54,762 nt of DNA from Candidatus Daviesbacteria bacterium (GCA_030699125.1 JAUYKM010000013.1:1-54762); one strand, 5' to 3'. Counted from the first letter of the stretch, positions 43,728 through 51,112 are shown. Notes: a model not told the origin generated them from the letters alone. Translations and numbers: made by a program.

Positions 43728-44057
43728 ATGGAAGCTGATAAAACACAATCATTAAACACTGTACCATCAAATGAAGCTACGCTTAGCTTCTCGAATCTAT
43801 CCCCTGAATCTCAATTTAATCCGCAAGGAAGATATGATCAACTAAACGAATTATTTAACCAGCAGGATAAACAACAAAAAGATGTCCAGGAAGCACGAGA
43901 GATTTTAGGAGAATCCGCAAGAGATTTAACCGACAGCCAGGTTTATGATCTTACAAATGAAATTCAATATCTTGTTGATTCGTGGTTAGAAGAATTTGAA
44001 AGAAAAACATTTGACGGAAAAACGCTTAATGAATTATTAGGACTTGATGCAACATGA
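43728..44057 (+). CDS. Small protein coupled to the serine recombinase
   Basis: The protein has 109 residues, acidic and helical, with a Ser/Asn-rich N-terminus (about 30 residues) and a helical C-terminus (SQVYDLTNEIQYLVDSWLEEFE). I do not recognise the family. Its stop overlaps the recombinase ATG by 4 bases. Small genes coupled to large serine recombinases can encode directionality factors, so this is a candidate, without direct evidence. The start with the better ribosome site is used; an ATG 9 bases earlier is possible. Confidence 0.65.
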   Translation: MEADKTQSLNTVPSNEATLSFSNLSPESQFNPQGRYDQLNELFNQQDKQQKDVQEAREILGESARDLTDSQVYDLTNEIQYLVDSWLEEFERKTFDGKTLNELLGLDAT

Positions 44058-45667
44058 ATACCTTACAAAATAATTTTATAACTAGCGATCCTAAAAAAGC
44101 AGTTATTTATATTCGTGTTTCCTCAGAAGAACAAGTAGAAAACTTTTCCTTAAAAACCCAGGAAGAAATTTGCCGCAGAGACGCAAAATATAAAGGGTAC
44201 GAGGTGGATCAGGTTTTCAGGGAAGAAGGTCGTTCTGCAAAAAACATTATGGGCAGACCTGTACTTTTGGGAATGATTGATTATTGTAGGAAAAATAAAA
44301 AAGAGGTTAAAGCGGTTTATGTATATCGTTTAGATAGATTATCCAGACAAACTGCTGATTATCTAGCTCTTAGAAAGAGATTTTATGACATGGGTATTGC
44401 TTTAATTTCTGCATCAGAACCAACTGGGAACTCACCTACTGAAAAGTTACTTGAAACGGTATTAGCTAGTTTTGCCCAACATGATAATGATGTAAGATCC
44501 GAGAGAACGAAAAATGGTATGCGAGCAAGATTTCTAATGGGGCTTGTAACCAACCACGTCCCTCTAGGTTATGTTAATCAGGGAGGTTATGCAACCAAAG
44601 ATTCTAAATCCTTTGATCTGTACAAAAAAGCTTGGGATTTAATGGCAACCGGAAGTAAAAGCTTAAAAGAGATGCAGGTACTTATGAAAAAATGGGATCT
44701 TCCGATAGCCGGAGCACAAACAGTACATCATATGTTTCGGAACAAATTCTACATGGGACTGCTTACTTCAAAAAGTTATCCGGAGGAAGTAAAAGGTCAG
44801 CATATTCCAATGGTTACTGCTGAGCAATTCTACAAAGTACAAGCAATTTTAGATGGAAGGAATAATAACCCCAATAAAATGCCTAAATACACTAGGGATA
44901 ATCCAGACTTCCCATTAAGAAGAATTGTCGCTTGTGGCAAGTGTGGTACTCCTTTTACCGGAGGTTGGAGTAAATACCACCAATATGCCTATTACTTCTG
45001 TAGAAAGCGATGTGTTTATATCTCAGTGCCTGTTGCAGATTTGCATACAGATTTATCAAAGCTACTAAAAACAGTAAGTCCCTCAGAAGAAGGATTAAAA
45101 ATCTACTGCAATAATCTTCTGAAAACATACAACCAACAATTAACAAAATTAAAAAGAAAGAAGGGTGTCGCTGATACTGAAATTACTAAGCTGCAAGCCT
45201 TACGACAGGTCTTAATTGAGAAGAATATGGCTGGAATCTATTCTGATGAGATATTTAAAGAACAAAATGCCATGATTGAAGAGAAATTGATAGAAGCTCA
45301 TGCAGCCAAAAGTGATGAATTAATTGATAAATACGATATTAATAAGCTTCTTATCTTCCTGGAAGAGAAGCTTTCAGATCTATCAGCTACTTACTCTACA
45401 TCGTCACTTTCTCAACTCCGTAGCCTCCTCAGTACGATATTTATGTCAGGATTCAAATGGAGCTATCCTGGCTATTCGTACCAAGGGTTTGGCCCGTTAT
45501 ATCAAGCTATTCGTGATGCTGAAAAACCTGGCATCAACGTCGGCTGCGGGACATGGATTCGGACCATGATAGACGCCTCCAAAGGGCGCCGTCCTACCGT
45601 TAGACGATCCCGCAATATATGTGGGGGAAATTTGGTTATACTAAGTACACTTCTGTTCCTGGTTTAG
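44054..45667 (+). CDS. Large serine recombinase (integrase of the island)
   Basis: The frame has 537 residues. The catalytic domain shows VIYIRVSSEEQ with Ser23, the YRLDRLSR motif and the helix ending in SFAQHDNDVRSERTKNGM. The recombinase domain and a zinc ribbon (CGKCGTPF...CRKRC) follow, then a coiled coil. The last 45 codons run antisense through the attachment core and the entire tRNA-Gln, so the C-terminal end after GPLYQAIRDAEKPGI depends on the integration site. It should integrate and excise the island at tRNA-Gln. A 21-of-22-base match to its GPLYQAIR segment stands next to tRNA-Gly(GCC) at 47114. Confidence 0.93.
   Translation: MNTLQNNFITSDPKKAVIYIRVSSEEQVENFSLKTQEEICRRDAKYKGYEVDQVFREEGRSAKNIMGRPVLLGMIDYCRKNKKEVKAVYVYRLDRLSRQTADYLALRKRFYDMGIALISASEPTGNSPTEKLLETVLASFAQHDNDVRSERTKNGMRARFLMGLVTNHVPLGYVNQGGYATKDSKSFDLYKKAWDLMATGSKSLKEMQVLMKKWDLPIAGAQTVHHMFRNKFYMGLLTSKSYPEEVKGQHIPMVTAEQFYKVQAILDGRNNNPNKMPKYTRDNPDFPLRRIVACGKCGTPFTGGWSKYHQYAYYFCRKRCVYISVPVADLHTDLSKLLKTVSPSEEGLKIYCNNLLKTYNQQLTKLKRKKGVADTEITKLQALRQVLIEKNMAGIYSDEIFKEQNAMIEEKLIEAHAAKSDELIDKYDINKLLIFLEEKLSDLSATYSTSSLSQLRSLLSTIFMSGFKWSYPGYSYQGFGPLYQAIRDAEKPGINVGCGTWIRTMIDASKGRRPTVRRSRNICGGNLVILSTLLFLV
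45543..45558. repeat. Right attachment site (attR core) of the island
   Basis: Perfect 16-base copy of the left site at 25017-25032. It is the 3' end of tRNA-Gln on the reverse strand plus one flanking base. Confidence 0.8.
45544..45614 (-). tRNA. tRNA-Gln (anticodon TTG), island insertion site
   Basis: Acceptor TGCGGGA/TCCCGCA pairs fully. The anticodon stem closes the loop CTTTGGA, giving TTG, and the T stem CATGG/CCATG has loop TCCGAAT. The discriminator is G, followed by CCG, so CCA is not encoded. The gene is intact although the island joins its 3' end. Confidence 0.9.
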
Positions 45668-45884
45668 TCGGCTTATCTACCTTGACCCCAAAAGAGTCTC
45701 CTTTTTTAACTGAATCCACATCTTTGTGATCCACCTGCAAAGACTCTATTTTTTGGGAGAATTCCTCGTCACCTCTTTTAAATTTAACCTCATCTCCCAC
45801 CTTTAAGCCACCCTTCTCCAGGTCAATTATGGCCACAGAAAGCTTATCGTAATAGTGCACCACTTTACCTATCGGGTTATCCAA
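45636..45884 (-). CDS. Translation-factor-like small beta-barrel protein
   Basis: The 82 residues resemble domain 2 of elongation-factor GTPases: IGKVVHYYDKLSVAIIDLEKG, LKVGDEVKFK, IESLQVDHKDV and VKKGDSFGVKV. It has no GTPase domain. Short stand-alone proteins of this kind occur in archaea and small-genome bacteria, with unknown function. The start is set at TTG because the ribosome site GGGGGTGAT lies just before it. It overlaps the last codons of the recombinase frame tail to tail. Confidence 0.75.
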   Translation of the reverse strand: MDNPIGKVVHYYDKLSVAIIDLEKGGLKVGDEVKFKRGDEEFSQKIESLQVDHKDVDSVKKGDSFGVKVDKPTKPGTEVYLV

Positions 45885-45919
45885 AAATATCACCCCCAAT
45901 CGCAATAATTCTAGCACAC

Positions 45920-45950
45920 TTGACAACTAATACCAAAACGTGTCTATGAT
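45920..45950 (+). promoter_or_regulatory. Promoter of the DUF378 gene
   Basis: TTGACA and TATGAT separated by 19 bases, followed by a GGAGGTGAT ribosome site before a TTG start. The spacer is longer than ideal. Confidence 0.5.
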
Positions 45951-45975
45951 GGATATAAGAGGGAGGTGATAAAGA

Positions 45976-46170
45976 TTGAATACTAAACAATTAGTGGCTT
46001 GGGTATTGGTGGTTGGAGCTGTTAACTGGGGGTTGGTAGGCCTTTTGGACTTAAATATTGTCGAGACAATCTTTGGCGGATCCTCCTCAATGTTAACAAG
46101 AGCTGTTTATATAGTAGTAGGTTTGGCTGGAGCTTATAAAGCTTATATGTTGGTGACTGTCAAGAAATAA
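45976..46170 (+). CDS. DUF378 small membrane protein
   Basis: The 64 residues contain two transmembrane segments and the DUF378 pattern: WVLVVGAVNWGLVGLLDLNIVE, FGGSSSMLTRAVYIVVGLAG. The function is unknown. The start is TTG, supported by GGAGGTGAT just before it. A terminator follows. Confidence 0.9.
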   Translation: MNTKQLVAWVLVVGAVNWGLVGLLDLNIVETIFGGSSSMLTRAVYIVVGLAGAYKAYMLVTVKK

Positions 46171-46193
46171 TTTGGGGCAAGGTAATTATTTTA

Positions 46194-46228
46194 ATCCCGC
46201 CTCTCCATCTGGATGGGCGGGATTTTTT
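46194..46228 (+). terminator. Rho-independent terminator after DUF378
   Basis: ATCCCGCC pairs with GGCGGGAT around a 14-base loop, followed by six T. Confidence 0.85.
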
Positions 46229-46324
46229 GTGGAGCGGGAGATCGTTACTATTTAGCGTCCATTCTTAATCAAATTCTAATTAATTTTAAAAAGTTAATGC
46301 AGGTGTATCAAGCTTTTGAGAAAA

Positions 46325-46753
46325 CTAGTAATCCTTGAGAGGTATTACTTTTACTTTAGTAGATTTTCCATGATGTTTTACATTATCAGTAACAAGGACT
46401 GCACCAAGTTGTTCAGCAACTGATAAAAAAGATGCATCATAATAGGTTATTTTCAACTCCTGGCCAATTTTATAGGTAGATTCAGCTAGAGGAAGTGTTT
46501 CGGGAACAAAATTTAACGGTAGATTATAAACTGTTCCAAGTGAAATATATGCTGGTGTTAAGTCTAATCCTTTTTTAACTAATAAAGCATTTCCTACTTC
46601 GTATTTTGCTACTTCACTAGTAAAAAGTTCAACCTTTTCTGCTTTTGCGTCCTCTAAAATCTTATTAGCTTGATCAACACCTTCTTCTTTATAAGTATTA
46701 ACCCATTTAACAATTACAGAGGAATCTATCACAAGCGGTTGTTTTTTATTCAT
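46325..46753 (-). CDS. PIN-domain toxin (VapC-like)
   Basis: The protein has 142 residues. PIN-domain acidic residues are visible: Asp10 in LVIDSSVIVKW, Glu in the middle helix EVAKYEVGNALL, Asp in YYDASFLSVAE and Asp in LVTDN. Such proteins are metal-dependent RNases, often cutting tRNA or rRNA. Its ATG overlaps the stop of the upstream AbrB-type gene, the standard antitoxin-toxin arrangement. It lies between the island and tRNA-Gly(GCC), where a recombinase relic remains, so it may be leftover cargo of an earlier element. Confidence 0.9.
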   Translation of the reverse strand: MNKKQPLVIDSSVIVKWVNTYKEEGVDQANKILEDAKAEKVELFTSEVAKYEVGNALLVKKGLDLTPAYISLGTVYNLPLNFVPETLPLAESTYKIGQELKITYYDASFLSVAEQLGAVLVTDNVKHHGKSTKVKVIPLKDY

Positions 46754-47031
46754 TAGTGGCTATTTCTATCTTCTGCAATAAATTGCGACAAATTTCCCTC
46801 TTTACCTTTAAAAGAGCGTGACTTATTAATTAATTTCCACATTTTATCCCAGTCATATTCTTTTTTATGAGGTCTGATAACGATTTCATCAGGACGGTCG
46901 CTTGTTATAGTCACAACTGAGTTAGGAGATGACCATTCTCGTATAGCCCTAATAGAATCAGGTATAGTTAGTTGACCACGACTTCTAATTATGCTTATTG
47001 TATGAGTTACAGCTTTTGAATTCCTCGTCAT
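46753..47031 (-). CDS. AbrB/SpoVT-type antitoxin (VapB-like)
   Basis: The protein has 92 residues. The swapped-hairpin DNA-binding domain is seen as SIIRSRGQLTIPDSIRAI...VVTITSDRPDEIVIRP, and a C-terminal tail (WDKMWKLINKSRSF) would bind the toxin. It probably represses its own operon. TATAAT lies 8 bases before the ATG, and repeated TCTGA words upstream (47047-47096 on the reverse strand) may be operators. Confidence 0.85.
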   Translation of the reverse strand: MTRNSKAVTHTISIIRSRGQLTIPDSIRAIREWSSPNSVVTITSDRPDEIVIRPHKKEYDWDKMWKLINKSRSFKGKEGNLSQFIAEDRNSH

Positions 47032-47039
47032 AGTTTCAG

Positions 47040-47045
47040 ATTATA
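47040..47045 (-). promoter_or_regulatory. -10 box of the toxin-antitoxin operon
   Basis: TATAAT 8 bases before the ATG, with no Shine-Dalgarno sequence between. Confidence 0.5.
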
Positions 47046-47113
47046 AGAAGATCTTGTAACCTTCATTACATTCAGATTATCAGAAAATCAGAAACTTGTC
47101 AATAGATAAGATT

Positions 47114-47163
47114 AGCCCGTTGTATCAAGCTATTCGTCACTTTTCTGACCCTGGTATCCGGTC
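47114..47163 (+). pseudogene. Serine recombinase 3'-end relic at tRNA-Gly(GCC)
   Basis: The frame reads PLYQAIRHFSDPGIRSGAG and then runs antisense into the tRNA. The active recombinase of the island has GPLYQAIRDAEKPGINVGCG at the same place, and 21 of 22 bases are identical over the first part. The rest of the gene is gone. This is the scar of a related element once inserted at this tRNA. Confidence 0.8.
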
Positions 47164-47238
47164 TGGAGCGGGGGACGGGATTCGCACCCGCGACCTCCTA
47201 CTTGGCAAGCAGGCATTCTACTGCTGAACTACCCCCGC
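47164..47238 (-). tRNA. tRNA-Gly (anticodon GCC)
   Basis: Acceptor GCGGGGG/CCCCCGC, anticodon stem CCTGC/GTAGG with loop TTGCCAA, T loop TGCGAAT. The discriminator is T and CCA is encoded. Confidence 0.95.
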
Positions 47239-47246
47239 ATTAGAGG

Positions 47247-47319
47247 TGCCGAAGTGGTGAATCGAACACCAATAACGTGTTCTTCAGACACGCGCCTTGA
47301 CCACATTGGCAACTTCGGC
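47247..47319 (-). tRNA. tRNA-Phe (anticodon GAA)
   Basis: Acceptor GCCGAAG/CTTCGGC, anticodon stem CGTGT/ACACG with loop CTGAAGA, T stem TGGTG/CACCA. The discriminator is A, followed by CCT, so CCA is not encoded. Confidence 0.93.
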
Positions 47320-47361
47320 AGACATGCTAAATTCTACACTATTTTCTTTAAAAATTGAAGA

Positions 47362-49140
47362 TTATTTTACAGTCACACTTTTGGCAATATTTCTGGGTTT
47401 ATCTACGTTATTTCCCAGCTCTACAGCCATATAATAGGCCAAAAGCTGGAGGGGTATAATATTCATAATGGCCGAAGTCTCACCAGTATCCGGCACAGGG
47501 ATATAGTAATCAAAGCTGTCATTTCTTTTGGGACTAATGCCAATGACTAAAGCCCCGCGAGCCTTAACCTGACTGACAGCATTTAACACATCCTCCCGGG
47601 CTATATCCTCAGATACGCAAACGATCACCGGCACTCCTTTTTCCATCAAGGTAATTGCATAATGCTTCAGATCCCCGGCAGGCATACCATGTGCATGAAG
47701 ATAGGATCCCTCAATAATTTTGATCATTCCTTCCTTCATAATATTCAAATTCTGGTATTTACCAAGTAAGAATATATCCTTTTTCTTAATAAGAATTTTG
47801 GCAATCTCTTTGATAAGATTATGGTTGGCTTTAGTATTCAAATATTTTTCCATTTCATCTGATAATGTTTTTAGATTTTTCCTTCCTATATTTTCCTTGC
47901 CAGCAACTATCTTGGAAACCAAATATCCCCAGGCAATCTGAGATGTATAAACTTTGGTAGACATTACGCAAATCTCCGGCCCAGCATTTGACATAAACTT
48001 ATAATCAGAAATTCTACTCACAGTTGAGCCTGGCATATTGACAAAGCTGGCAATCTTGACACCTTTCTTCTTTGCCTCCTCTAAAACCTCCAAAACATCT
48101 GCTGATTCGCCGCTTTGGGAGGGAGTAATTATTAAATCTCCGTTAGAAAATAAGTCAAAGTAATCAATACAATCGGCAGCAGTTAAACTGATTGCCTTAA
48201 TTTTTGCTTGCGTCCGCAAATAAAAGGCAATCTGGGAAGCTGCACCGCCGGCAGTGCCCACCGCAATTGAGTAGATATTTTTAGCCTCTCTAATGGCTTG
48301 CACAAAATCTAGATACATTTTTCCATCTTGATTTAAAACCTGGTTCACCACATATGGGCTTTCATGAATTTCTTTAAGCATAAAATGTTCATAACCTTCC
48401 TTATCCACCTTACTGGATTCAAAATTTATTTTTTCAAATTTGGCACTTATTTTTTTGCCTTTCTTAATATCCCACAGCTGAATTTGGCCATTCTCGGAAA
48501 CAACCATCTGGTTATTATCCACCACTAGGGCTTTCTTAACATGAGGAGCAAAGGAAAGAGTATCAGAGGAGAAGAATATCTCACCATCATTTGTACCAAC
48601 CACCAGAGGTGAACCATTTCTTAAAGCAATCAGCCGGTTATCTTTGGTTAAAAGGATGATGGTGTTCCTACCTTTCAATGCCACAAAAGCCTCCCTAATA
48701 GCTATCAAAATATCACGCTGCAACCTTCCAGGTTGCTGGCTAAATTTTTGCTCTATCAGTCTCACTATCACTTCCGTATCTGTTTCAGTTTTAAATTTGA
48801 ATCCCTCTTTTTTCAGTTTATTCTTAAGTGTCTGGTAGTTTTCCACAATGCCGTTTTGGGCCAAACAAAATGATTTATCAGTGGAAAAATGAGGATGAGC
48901 ATTATTTTCGGTAATTCCTCCGTGTGTTGCCCATCTGGTGTGACCCATGCCAATTGATGATTTTGGCAGGGAACTCCTTCCCAAATCTCCAATGGCTCCC
49001 ACTTTTTTGTTTACTTTAATCTGATCTGCCACCACTGCCATTCCCCATGAGTCATAGCCTCGATATTCCAGCCGTTTTAGCCCTTCTAGAACCACTTCCG
49101 AGGCATTTTTAGGACCAACATAGCCAAAAATCCCGCACAT
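47362..49140 (-). CDS. glmS: Glutamine-fructose-6-phosphate aminotransferase (isomerising)
   Basis: The protein has 592 residues, the normal length. The N-terminal glutaminase domain begins MCGIFGYVG with nucleophile Cys2 and continues with RLEYRGYDSWGMAV, GHTRWATHG and the NGIVENY stretch. Two SIS domains follow (TAADCIDYFDL, SQSGESADVLEVLEEAK, the GMPAGDLKHYAITLMEKGVPV region) and the C-terminus reads DKPRNIAKSVTVK. The enzyme makes glucosamine-6-phosphate from fructose-6-phosphate and glutamine, the first step toward peptidoglycan sugars. No glmS ribozyme was noticed downstream or upstream. Confidence 0.97.
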   Translation of the reverse strand: MCGIFGYVGPKNASEVVLEGLKRLEYRGYDSWGMAVVADQIKVNKKVGAIGDLGRSSLPKSSIGMGHTRWATHGGITENNAHPHFSTDKSFCLAQNGIVENYQTLKNKLKKEGFKFKTETDTEVIVRLIEQKFSQQPGRLQRDILIAIREAFVALKGRNTIILLTKDNRLIALRNGSPLVVGTNDGEIFFSSDTLSFAPHVKKALVVDNNQMVVSENGQIQLWDIKKGKKISAKFEKINFESSKVDKEGYEHFMLKEIHESPYVVNQVLNQDGKMYLDFVQAIREAKNIYSIAVGTAGGAASQIAFYLRTQAKIKAISLTAADCIDYFDLFSNGDLIITPSQSGESADVLEVLEEAKKKGVKIASFVNMPGSTVSRISDYKFMSNAGPEICVMSTKVYTSQIAWGYLVSKIVAGKENIGRKNLKTLSDEMEKYLNTKANHNLIKEIAKILIKKKDIFLLGKYQNLNIMKEGMIKIIEGSYLHAHGMPAGDLKHYAITLMEKGVPVIVCVSEDIAREDVLNAVSQVKARGALVIGISPKRNDSFDYYIPVPDTGETSAIMNIIPLQLLAYYMAVELGNNVDKPRNIAKSVTVK

Positions 49141-49184
49141 ATTCGGGAATTATAACACTTTAGGAAAATCAGAAGGCATCTCTT

Positions 49185-50069
49185 TTAATCTATCAAAATT
49201 CCCTGGTGATATTTTAACGACTCCTTAACTAGATCCAAACTTTTCTGACCAATATTTCTAAAGCCTTCCAAAACCTTTTTATTCTCAGGTTGAAGCAGCC
49301 ATTCCAATTCTCCAAGTGTATCTATACCTGGGTGATTAAAAGCATTAAAGACTCTTCTGGGTAATCCCAGGGTATTCAGAAACGTTGAATGATAGGTGGG
49401 TACTTGTCTGTCGGTTTTCAGAGTACCAGCCAGATAAAAACCTATCACTTCTTCGGGAGTAATAACACTCTTTTTTCTATTGTTTTCAACATTAACCAGG
49501 TTCAGTGACTTTATTATCTCATCTGATTCACCCTGATAATCTGTATCTGCGATTGCCGGTTCCGGATATAAACCTCTAGCATTTAGAAAAAGGGCTAATA
49601 AATCTACTGCCTTCCCATAACTTGATGATACATGAGCAGTAAAGTAAAATTGCTTTCTGGGCAAAGGGAATTTTTTAATAATTTCTCTTATAAGTGAGAT
49701 TTCGCTAGCATATGGCGGATAATTTTTCTCCAATTCTTTCCAGCTACCCGAATCTCTCTCCATTTGCTCTTCAGTGACAAGTTGATTTCGCAATACACCG
49801 AGAAGCGGAGGCGAAAAGGTTAAACGCAAGACATTCCTTGAAGCTGATCCCAAATTTTCTCTATTATATTCCGAAAGTCCACCTGTAATAAGACCCTGAA
49901 GAAGTTTTGATCCGATTTCTGGACCGACAATTTCACCAAGAATTTTGCGTTGCTCATCAATCCCCCGCAAAATACAAGCAGCTCTTTCTCTTGACTCTTC
50001 CTCTAAATTAGGTACCCTCCAATATAGGTAACCTGCAATTAATTTTTCCGGCCTATGTTCAGAAGTCAT
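49185..50069 (-). CDS. Protein with an RNA polymerase alpha-CTD-like C-terminus
   Basis: The protein has 294 residues. The last 60 (PRRVFNAFNHPGIDTLGELEWLL...VLEGFRNIGQKSLDLVKESL) fit the helix-hairpin-helix fold of the alpha C-terminal domain, including the NIGQKSL turn. The first 230 residues are helical and not recognised, and they contain no alpha N-terminal assembly domain. It could be a DNA-binding transcription cofactor or simply share the fold. It stands between glmS and a tRNA cluster on the same strand. Confidence 0.6.
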   Translation of the reverse strand: MTSEHRPEKLIAGYLYWRVPNLEEESRERAACILRGIDEQRKILGEIVGPEIGSKLLQGLITGGLSEYNRENLGSASRNVLRLTFSPPLLGVLRNQLVTEEQMERDSGSWKELEKNYPPYASEISLIREIIKKFPLPRKQFYFTAHVSSSYGKAVDLLALFLNARGLYPEPAIADTDYQGESDEIIKSLNLVNVENNRKKSVITPEEVIGFYLAGTLKTDRQVPTYHSTFLNTLGLPRRVFNAFNHPGIDTLGELEWLLQPENKKVLEGFRNIGQKSLDLVKESLKYHQGILID

Positions 50070-50119
50070 AATTGAGGAATATTATACTTTAAAGATGGGA
50101 TTAAGTCAACTATAGGATG

Positions 50120-50193
50120 TGGACAAGACAGGGCTCGAACCTGTGACCTCCTCAGTGTAAATGAGGCGCTCTAACCAACTGAGCTACTTGTCC
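50120..50193 (-). tRNA. tRNA-Val (anticodon TAC)
   Basis: Acceptor GGACAAG/CTTGTCC, anticodon stem CCTCA/TGAGG with loop TTTACAC, T loop TTCGAGC. The discriminator is A, followed by CAT, so CCA is not encoded. Confidence 0.95.
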
Positions 50194-50254
50194 AAACGAA
50201 GCACTCTTCCTGGGTTGCTTCATTATTTTATGGTAGCTTCTTTAAGGAAGCAAT

Positions 50255-50301
50255 CCGTTTGAATACCATTTAGGCATTCAAACCCACTGAGCTAAGTGCC
50301 C
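50255..50301 (-). pseudogene. Partial tRNA-like relic
   Basis: On the reverse strand the stretch begins GGGCACTTAGCTCAGTGGGT, which looks like the acceptor strand and D arm of a tRNA. It then forms a stem GAATGCC/GGTATTC around TAAAT. No T arm or 3' acceptor strand follows. It lies between two intact tRNA genes and is probably the remains of a third. Confidence 0.5.
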
Positions 50302-50306
50302 TGATG

Positions 50307-50389
50307 TGGGCGAGAGAGGAGTTGAACCTCCACGAGCTTTCGCTCACAGCCACCTCAAGGCTGCGTGTATACCATTTCACCACTCGCCC
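50307..50389 (-). tRNA. tRNA-Leu (anticodon GAG)
   Basis: Class II fold with acceptor GGGCGAG/CTCGCCC, anticodon stem CAGCC/GGCTG with loop TTGAGGT, a long variable arm with GAGCGAAAGCTC, and T loop TTCAACT. The discriminator is A, followed by CAT, so CCA is not encoded. Confidence 0.93.
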
Positions 50390-50459
50390 TTTTGCCCATC
50401 AATTATACCTAAAGCTGTCTTAATTTTAAACCTTTACATTCAAATAATCATAGGCTAGA

Positions 50460-51011
50460 ATGGCCGTTATAATGACGGAAGCTCCAGGACCAGACATTAT
50501 AGAAATGCAGTATGGGGTAGCTTATCCTATTTGGACAGAACAGGAAGCAGAAACAATGGTTGGTGATCTAGAAAATGTAAATGTTTTTGATCAGCTCAGT
50601 ACCCCGCCAGAACGCCTGGAGAAAAATATTAATTTAGAAGGTTATCCTCTAAGGGCTACTCTTAACTATGAACCACCTCAATATAATGGACACCAAAATG
50701 CTAATATCCCTTACCAGGATGCAACTTTTTTTGAAGCTCAATTTTTACCTACTGGAGAGGTAAAGGTTAAAAGGTCGCCTCTGATTTTACAAATTTACCC
50801 TAATAACAGATACTATCCAGAAATGGATTTTTCAGCACATCTTTCATTCGAGCTACGGTTTGGAAACGGAGAAAAATTCGCTGGAGTATTAGAATCTGAA
50901 GAGAATGGTGATTGCGATGTAACAATGACTGATTCTATAGCTGATGGTAACGTGCTACTACCTAGCGACCCTAAACTTATCAGCGCTACCCAAATAGTTT
51001 TCTACAAATAA
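50460..51011 (+). CDS. Hypothetical beta-rich protein
   Basis: I do not recognise this protein of 183 residues. It has no signal or membrane segment and looks beta-rich (LRATLNYEPPQYNG, ATFFEAQFLPTGEVKVKRSPL, HLSFELRFGNGEKFAGVLE). The start is the first ATG, with an AT-rich stretch but no ribosome site before it. A recombinase 3'-end relic begins within a few bases of its stop, so it may be cargo of, or disrupted by, an old insertion. Confidence 0.6.
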   Translation: MAVIMTEAPGPDIIEMQYGVAYPIWTEQEAETMVGDLENVNVFDQLSTPPERLEKNINLEGYPLRATLNYEPPQYNGHQNANIPYQDATFFEAQFLPTGEVKVKRSPLILQIYPNNRYYPEMDFSAHLSFELRFGNGEKFAGVLESEENGDCDVTMTDSIADGNVLLPSDPKLISATQIVFYK

Positions 51012-51017
51012 ATTTAA

Positions 51018-51112
51018 TGTGCGCGCTTATGAAAAAATCCGAACCTCTTTTCGCCAAAGGTAGGCGGCGCGCCCCTTCCCGCGCCGCCCTCTATCCGCTC
51101 GGCCTTCGGCCT
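51018..51112 (+). pseudogene. Serine recombinase tail and GC-rich 3' module, copy 1
   Basis: One frame reads VRAYEKIRTSFRQR and stops at TAG (51060-51062). The same ending (YRKIRTSFSQR and stop) occurs on the reverse strand at the other copy (53031-53240). After both stops comes the same GC-rich module: GGCGGCGCGCCC, CGCGCCGCCCTCT, CCGCTCGGCCTTCGGCC. The two copies match at roughly 85% over about 80 bases and are inverted relative to each other. I read this as the 3' end and conserved downstream region of a recombinase gene. Confidence 0.6.

Larger units (their letters stand above)
25017..45558. mobile_element. Integrative element at tRNA-Gln carrying a defence-like cargo
   Basis: A 16-bp perfect direct repeat (GCTGCGGGACATGGAT) stands at both ends. 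At the right end it is the 3' end of an intact tRNA-Gln, and the recombinase gene at 44054 reads into it, so the repeat is the natural crossover core. The content changes sharply at the boundary: methylase, helicase, HEPN, nucleotidyltransferase and hypothetical genes on the left, DUF2958, replication-relaxation, TraD-like ATPase and recombinase on the right. No full conjugation apparatus is present, so transfer would need help from elsewhere. Confidence 0.8.

Noticed and set aside
25017-45558. A complete conjugative element
   Set aside because: Only a TraD-like ATPase and a replication-relaxation protein are present; no VirB4, relaxase or channel proteins were found.
45559-45667. The recombinase C-terminal residues after the attachment core as a functional domain
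   Set aside because: They are the antisense translation of tRNA-Gln and would change on excision.
44054-45667. Alternative genetic code (TGA as Gly or Trp)
   Set aside because: TGA ends several genes here, for example at 31459, 34863 and 44057, in positions consistent with normal stops.
47320-49184. glmS ribozyme near the glmS gene
   Set aside because: The gene is preceded by only about 45 bases and no ribozyme-like structure was seen there.
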